Positions 59,350-64,000 of a stretch of 64,000 nucleotides of DNA are shown here, piece by piece. The stretch lies in assembly GCF_935825525.1 (NCBI RefSeq), contig NZ_CAKXZT010000168.1, positions 209,148 to 273,147 of the forward strand, in the 5' to 3' direction. The position numbers were made by a program, and so were the translations under genes. The notes beneath the pieces were generated by a model. It was not told the DNA's origin, ran no database searches, and saw only the letters and a list, made by a program, of their open reading frames with translations. The stretch is from Mesorhizobium escarrei. GTDB taxonomy: Bacteria; Pseudomonadota; Alphaproteobacteria; Rhizobiales; Rhizobiaceae. Numbering within the stretch: position 1 is the stretch's first letter; every line of letters starts with the position of its first letter.

Positions 59350-60549
59350 CTACGACGCGGCAACGTCGGCGAGAGCCGAACCCAGATCGCCGGCCGGCGT
59401 CACCTCGATGCGTTGCAATCCGAGCCAGCCCTGCATCAGTTTCAATTCCTCAAAAAGTTCGGCGGCGGTTTGCGGCGGCGCGCCGGGCTCGGCATAGGCG
59501 GCATGGACGCGCAGCATGCCGGCGGGGCGGTCAGCCCTAAGGTCGATGCGCGCCACGATCCTGTCGCCGAGCAGGAACGGCAGCACATAATAGCCGTATT
59601 GGCGCTTTTCGGCCGGGGTGTAGATCTCGATGCGATAGCGGAAGTCGAACAGTCTTTCCGTGCGCGCTCGCTCGAAGACGACGGGATCGAACGGAGCGAG
59701 TAAGGTGCGCGCCTTGATCTTGCGCGGAAAACGGGCGTCCTTGTGGAGATAGGCGGGCTTGCTCCAGCCTTCGACGGTCACCGGCAAGAGGTCGCCGGCG
59801 TCGACCAGTTCCTCGATGCGGCCCTTGATGTCGGCCGGAGAGAGGCGGAAATAGTCGCGCAGATCGGCCGCTGTCGCGACGCCGTGGGCGCGGGCTGAGA
59901 TGCGCAGCAATTCGCGGTGCGCATCCTCAGGCGAGGGCACCGGCAGGGCAAGTATTGCCGGCGGCAGCACGCGCTGCGGCAGATCATAAAGCCGCTCGAA
60001 GCCGCGACGCGACGCCGTGGTGATGCGGCCGGCCCAGAACAGCCATTCGAAAGCGTGCTTGGCGTCGCTCCAGCCCCACCAGCCGCCCGAGCCTTTCTGG
60101 CCTTCGAGGGCAGATGCGGCGATTGGGCCGCGCGACACTACCTCGCGATAAATGTCTTCAATGTAGGCGGCGCGCTCGCGGCCCCACTTGGCCAGCCCAT
60201 TGTACATTTCCTCGCCGCGCTCGGCCCGTTCCATGCGCCAGCGCATCAGCGGATAGGTTTCGACCGGCAGAAAGGAGGCTTCGTGCGCCCAGTATTCGAA
60301 GACTTTGCGCTTACGCGTCACGGCGGCGTTGTCGAGCAGGGCGAGCGGGTAGGGGCCAAGCCGCGAATAGAGCGGCATATAGTGAGCGCGCACCACCGCG
60401 CTCACGGAATCGATCTGCAGCAGGCCGGTGCGGCCAAGCACACGGGCCAGATGACGGCGGTCAGGCGTGCTGCTGGGGCGAGGATCGGCAAACCCCTGTG
60501 CGGCAAGCGCGATGCGCCGGGCCATGGCGAGCGAGATTTTTTCCTTCAT
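59350..60549 (-). CDS. YcaQ-like winged-helix protein (HTH_42, DNA crosslink glycosylase family)
   Basis: A 399-residue protein of the family that includes E. coli YcaQ, which unhooks DNA interstrand crosslinks. It shows LLQIDSVSAVVRAHYMPLYSRLG near the N terminus, WAHEASFLPVETYPLM, the tandem winged-helix region, and LLAPFDPVVFERARTERLFDF followed by YTPAEKRQYGYYVLPFLLGDRIVARIDL, the best-conserved block. The catalytic QxQ motif of YcaQ appears as the LLQIDSV variant, so activity may differ. Confidence 0.87.
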   Translation of the reverse strand: MKEKISLAMARRIALAAQGFADPRPSSTPDRRHLARVLGRTGLLQIDSVSAVVRAHYMPLYSRLGPYPLALLDNAAVTRKRKVFEYWAHEASFLPVETYPLMRWRMERAERGEEMYNGLAKWGRERAAYIEDIYREVVSRGPIAASALEGQKGSGGWWGWSDAKHAFEWLFWAGRITTASRRGFERLYDLPQRVLPPAILALPVPSPEDAHRELLRISARAHGVATAADLRDYFRLSPADIKGRIEELVDAGDLLPVTVEGWSKPAYLHKDARFPRKIKARTLLAPFDPVVFERARTERLFDFRYRIEIYTPAEKRQYGYYVLPFLLGDRIVARIDLRADRPAGMLRVHAAYAEPGAPPQTAAELFEELKLMQGWLGLQRIEVTPAGDLGSALADVAAS

Positions 60550-60882
60550 GCAGACGGCATTCTGTTGGTGTTCGACCAGGGGTGGAGCAATGATTCCGCA
60601 CCATGCTAGCAGGGTTTTGGCGGCATCTATGTCAGGAGAGAAAAGTGGAGTAAAAGGTGAAGGAAATCAAACAGGAGCGGATCGGACCAGTTTATCCGGA
60701 TATGCCGCCCAGCACCGTGTTTTGAACAAGGTTTGACTTGCTTCGCCGAAAGCCCTGCGCTAACCCTCGCCGCGTTGCAGCATAGAGCCCCTAAAACGGT
60801 TCAGTGGTTAAACTGTCACGCTTCCGCAAGTGGGTCCGGTGCTGTAATCAGAGTGGATTGGCCGCCAACGGAAAGCTGCAGC
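60550..60882. other. 333-bp leader/promoter region of the nuo operon
   Basis: No gene is convincing here. It must contain the promoter of nuoA. A TTGACT at about 60732 could be a -35 box but I find no well-spaced -10 hexamer. GGAGAGAAAAG at about 60642 is purine-rich but leads to no good ORF. Confidence 0.4.
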
Positions 60883-61820
<938 letters not shown>

Positions 61821-61825
61821 GCGGG

Positions 61826-62425
61826 ATGATGAGCCTGAATGAACTCTCGACCTATCTCGGCGAGAAGCTGAGCGGTCGGATCGGCAATGCCGTGTTTGCC
61901 TATGGCGAACTCACCATCTCGGTCGAGCCGCACGATCTGATCGAGGTGGTCAGCTTCCTGCGCGACGATCCAAAATGCCAGTTCATCTCGATCATCGACG
62001 TCTGCGGCGCCGATTATCCCTCGCGGGCCAAGCGCTTCGACGTCGTCTATCACCTGCTGTCGCCGAAGCAGAATGTTCGCATCCGGCTCAAGGTGCAGGC
62101 CGACGAAGAGACTGTGGTGCCATCGATCACCGGTGTGTTTCCGGGCGCCGACTGGTTCGAACGCGAAACCTACGATCTCTATGGCGTGCTGTTTTCGGGC
62201 CATCCCGATTTGCGCAGGATCCTGACGGACTACGGCTTCGAGGGTCATCCACTGCGCAAGGATTTCCCGCTGACCGGCTTTGTCGAGGTGCGCTACGACG
62301 ACGAAGCCAAGCGGGTCATCTATGAACCAGTGGAATTGAAACAGGAATTCCGCAATTTCGATTTTCTCAGCCCTTGGGAGGGGACGGATTACGTCCTTCC
62401 GGGGGATGAGAAGGCGAAACAGTGA
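61826..62425 (+). CDS. nuoC: NADH-quinone oxidoreductase subunit C
   Basis: The 30-kDa subunit of the peripheral arm, 199 residues from ATG 61826; GTG at 61817 (overlapping the nuoB stop) is a possible start. Family blocks are CQFISIIDVCGADYPSRAKRFDVVYHLLS, ERETYDLYGVLFSGHPDLRRILTDYGFEGHPLRKDFPLTGF and FRNFDFLSPWEG. Its TGA (62423-62425) lies in the first heptamer of the inserted element, so the C terminus (GDEKAKQ) abuts the insertion. Confidence 0.96.
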   Translation: MMSLNELSTYLGEKLSGRIGNAVFAYGELTISVEPHDLIEVVSFLRDDPKCQFISIIDVCGADYPSRAKRFDVVYHLLSPKQNVRIRLKVQADEETVVPSITGVFPGADWFERETYDLYGVLFSGHPDLRRILTDYGFEGHPLRKDFPLTGFVEVRYDDEAKRVIYEPVELKQEFRNFDFLSPWEGTDYVLPGDEKAKQ

Positions 62426-62456
62426 ATAGTGAATAGTGAATAGTGAATAGTGAATG
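62422..62456 (+). repeat. Left heptamer array
   Basis: Four copies of GTGAATA and a fifth GTGAATG, 35 bp. The first supplies the nuoC stop codon, the last the ATG of the four-helix-bundle gene. Confidence 0.95.
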
Positions 62457-62849
62457 GAAAGACGGGATGAGACGTCCGGGAAAATCAACGACTATCGAGA
62501 TCTGAACGTATGGAAGGATTCGATGGAATTGGCTGCAGACATTTATCTCGCGACGAAAGCATTCCCGCGAGAGGAACTGTTCGGCATGACGTCCCAGATG
62601 CGGCGGGCGGCAGTCTCAATCCCGGCAAACATTGCCGAAGGTTTCGGGCGCGGCCAGCGCAAGCCGTTCGTTCAGTTTCTTCGCGTCGCGCAAGGCTCGT
62701 TGAAAGAATTGGAGACCCATACCCTTCTTTCCATGCGCTTCGGGTTGTTGGACGAAAAGAGTGCGGGAGTGCTTTCTCTCAGATTCGAGAAGTTGGGAAA
62801 GATGATGCGATCGTTCATTCGATCTCTGGAGGTCGGTGCAGGCAAATGA
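62454..62849 (+). CDS. Four-helix-bundle protein (23S rRNA intervening-sequence / S23 family)
   Basis: A 131-residue protein with the family pattern DYRDLNVWKDSMELAADIY, FGMTSQMRRAAVSIPANIAEGFGR, and FLRVAQGSLKELETHTLLS. Relatives are encoded by intervening sequences in 23S rRNA genes, and Avd of diversity-generating retroelements shares the fold and oligomerises to bind RNA. The function of stand-alone copies is unknown. It starts at ATG 62454 within the left heptamer array and has no reverse transcriptase or variable-repeat gene nearby. Transcription must come from the nuo promoter unless it has its own. Confidence 0.88.
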   Translation: MERRDETSGKINDYRDLNVWKDSMELAADIYLATKAFPREELFGMTSQMRRAAVSIPANIAEGFGRGQRKPFVQFLRVAQGSLKELETHTLLSMRFGLLDEKSAGVLSLRFEKLGKMMRSFIRSLEVGAGK

Positions 62850-62850
62850 C

Positions 62851-62878
62851 CATTCACCATTCACTATTCACCATTCAC
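62851..62878 (-). repeat. Right heptamer array (inverted)
   Basis: Four heptamers CATTCAC/TATTCAC, the complement of GTGAATR, 28 bp, ending 19 bp before the nuoD start codon. Confidence 0.95.
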
Positions 62879-62897
62879 TCATCGCCAAAGGCGATCC

Positions 62898-64000
62898 ATG
62901 GCTGAAACTTCCGTCCGCAATTTTAACATCAACTTTGGACCTCAACACCCTGCTGCGCATGGTGTTTTGAGGCTGGTACTTGAGTTGGACGGCGAAGTCG
63001 TCGATCGCGTCGATCCGCATATCGGGCTGTTGCATCGCGGCACCGAGAAGCTGATCGAAGCCAAGACCTATCTGCAGGCCGTGCCCTATCTCGACCGGCT
63101 CGACTATTGCGCGCCGATGAACCAGGAGCATGCCTTCGCGCTGGCCGCAGAGCGGCTGCTCGGCATCGAGGTGCCGAAGCGCGGCCAGCTGATCCGCGTG
63201 CTTTATTGCGAGATCGGCCGCATCATGTCGCACATCCTCAATGTGACGACGCAGGCGATGGATGTCGGCGCGTTGACGCCGCCGCTTTGGGGCTTCGTCG
63301 AGCGCGAAAAGCTGATGGTGTTCTACGAGCGGGCCAGTGGCTCGCGCATGCATGCAGCCTATTTCCGGCCCGGCGGCGTCCACCAGGACCTGCCGCAGCA
63401 GCTGGTCGAGGATATCGGCAACTGGATCGATCCGTTCCTGAAGTCGCTCGACGATCTCGACGCACTGCTCACCGGCAACCGCATCTTCAAGCAGCGCAAT
63501 GTCGACATCGGCACCGTCTCACTGGCCGACGCCTGGGCCTGGGGCTTTTCGGGCGTCATGGTGCGTGGATCCGGCGTCGCCTGGGATCTGCGCAAGTCGC
63601 AACCCTACGAATGCTATGCCGAGATGGATTTCGACATTCCAATCGGCAAGAACGGCGACTGCTACGACCGCTATCTCGTGCGCATGGAAGAGATGCGCCA
63701 GTCCGCCAAGATTATGCGCCAGTGCGTCGACCTGCTGCTCGGCAAGGAAGGCGCGGGACCGGTGTCGAACCTCGACGGCAAGGTGGTGCCGCCGAAGCGT
63801 GCGGCGATGAAGCGCTCGATGGAAGCGCTGATCCATCACTTCAAGCTGTACACCGAAGGCTACCGCGTGCCGGCCGGCGAGGTCTATGCGGCGGTCGAAG
63901 CGCCGAAGGGCGAGTTCGGCGTCTATCTGGTCTCGGACGGCACCAACAAGCCCTATCGCTGCAAGTTGCGCGCGCCCGGCTTCGCGCATTTGCAGGCCAT
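62898..64000 (+). CDS. nuoD: NADH-quinone oxidoreductase subunit D (3' end outside window)
   Basis: The 49-kDa subunit of complex I, which with NuoB forms the quinone site. The first 367 codons are present from ATG 62898: NFNINFGPQHPAAHGVLRLVLELDGE with the quinone-site His-Pro-x-x-His, RGTEKLIEAKTYLQAVPYLDRLDY and HILNVTTQAMDVGALTPPLWGFVEREKLM. The frame is open to the window end. The spacing to nuoC is about 470 bp because of the inserted unit. A weak purine-rich stretch (AAAGGCGA) precedes the start. Confidence 0.96.
   Translation, partial: MAETSVRNFNINFGPQHPAAHGVLRLVLELDGEVVDRVDPHIGLLHRGTEKLIEAKTYLQAVPYLDRLDYCAPMNQEHAFALAAERLLGIEVPKRGQLIRVLYCEIGRIMSHILNVTTQAMDVGALTPPLWGFVEREKLMVFYERASGSRMHAAYFRPGGVHQDLPQQLVEDIGNWIDPFLKSLDDLDALLTGNRIFKQRNVDIGTVSLADAWAWGFSGVMVRGSGVAWDLRKSQPYECYAEMDFDIPIGKNGDCYDRYLVRMEEMRQSAKIMRQCVDLLLGKEGAGPVSNLDGKVVPPKRAAMKRSMEALIHHFKLYTEGYRVPAGEVYAAVEAPKGEFGVYLVSDGTNKPYRCKLRAPGFAHLQA

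Larger units (their letters stand above)
62422..62878 (+). mobile_element. Heptamer-bounded four-helix-bundle unit inserted between nuoC and nuoD
   Basis: A 457-bp unit consisting of five GTGAATR heptamers on the left, one ORF of 131 codons plus stop, and four copies of the complementary heptamer (YATTCAC) on the right. Read from outside inward both ends are (GTGAATR)n, so they are terminal inverted repeats. The ORF's ATG is part of the last left heptamer and its TGA is 1 bp from the first right heptamer. No transposase and no target duplication are visible. Mobility is inferred from structure and from its position in an operon where nuoC and nuoD are normally adjacent. Confidence 0.7.

Noticed and set aside
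60733..60882. N-terminal extension of nuoA
   Set aside because: Fifty extra residues without similarity to the family and a much better family start at 60883.
62454..62849. Diversity-generating retroelement
   Set aside because: Only an Avd-like fold is present; no reverse transcriptase, template repeat or variable repeat is in the window.
62422..62878. CRISPR-like short repeats around 62.4 and 62.85 kb
   Set aside because: The repeats are contiguous 7-bp units without spacers and are inverted relative to each other.

Overview
This 64 kb window looks like chromosomal DNA of an alphaproteobacterium of the order Hyphomicrobiales (Rhizobiales), most probably Mesorhizobium or a close relative. 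The grounds are the GC-rich codon use, a BA14K-family protein, the hflK-hflC-DUF2065-degP gene order, a complete aerobic cobalamin pathway in Pseudomonas denitrificans/Rhizobium style, and many intergenic palindromic repeats of rhizobial type. The genus is inferred from gene content; I could not run a similarity search.

Left part (1-14.7 kb): a ModE-like regulator (cut by the window edge), cobF, a DUF4424 protein with folA, the hflK-hflC-DUF2065-degP membrane-protease operon ending in a strong terminator, a GNAT/serB pair divergent from miaA, a diguanylate cyclase, a HerA-like ATPase and a flavin monooxygenase. From 15 to 33.6 kb: ilvB-ilvH behind a leader peptide and attenuator, a LysE exporter, an RND efflux pair, a cobalt-type nitrile hydratase operon, a RecD-like helicase, a SpoIIAA-like protein, pdxJ, kup, an HxlR/NmrA divergent pair, a TetR/DUF1772 divergent pair, and ilvC. 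From 33.7 to 43 kb: PilZ, BA14K, an endonuclease/phosphatase-fold protein, NUDIX, a MacAB-type exporter, a PhzF-like protein, tRNA-Lys(CTT) and MgtC.

The cobalamin block fills 43.1-59.3 kb. A cobalamin riboswitch with its own promoter (about 59.1-59.34 kb, minus strand) drives DUF1636-cobW-cobN-cobG-cobH-cobI-cobJ, nearly every junction being a 4-bp start/stop overlap. cobK lies on the opposite strand, and cobL-cobE-cobM-cobA-cobB and cobS-cobT follow. Together with the outlying cobF, the window encodes every step from uroporphyrinogen III to hydrogenobyrinic acid a,c-diamide, the large cobaltochelatase subunit CobN, and the last steps of nucleotide-loop assembly. The CobST chelatase partners, CobO, CobQ, CobD, CobC and CobP are not here.

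The right edge holds a YcaQ-like protein and the start of the NADH dehydrogenase operon, nuoA-nuoB-nuoC-nuoD (nuoD runs off the end). Between nuoC and nuoD sits a compact foreign-looking unit: a 131-residue four-helix-bundle (23S rRNA intervening-sequence-type) gene bounded exactly by inverted arrays of a 7-bp repeat. The other main oddity is that two families of palindromic repeats lie in frame inside cobG and cobN, adding extra peptides to essential-looking enzymes. Two-palindrome RIME-like repeats occur at five or six sites, one of which supplies the last codons of a TetR gene.
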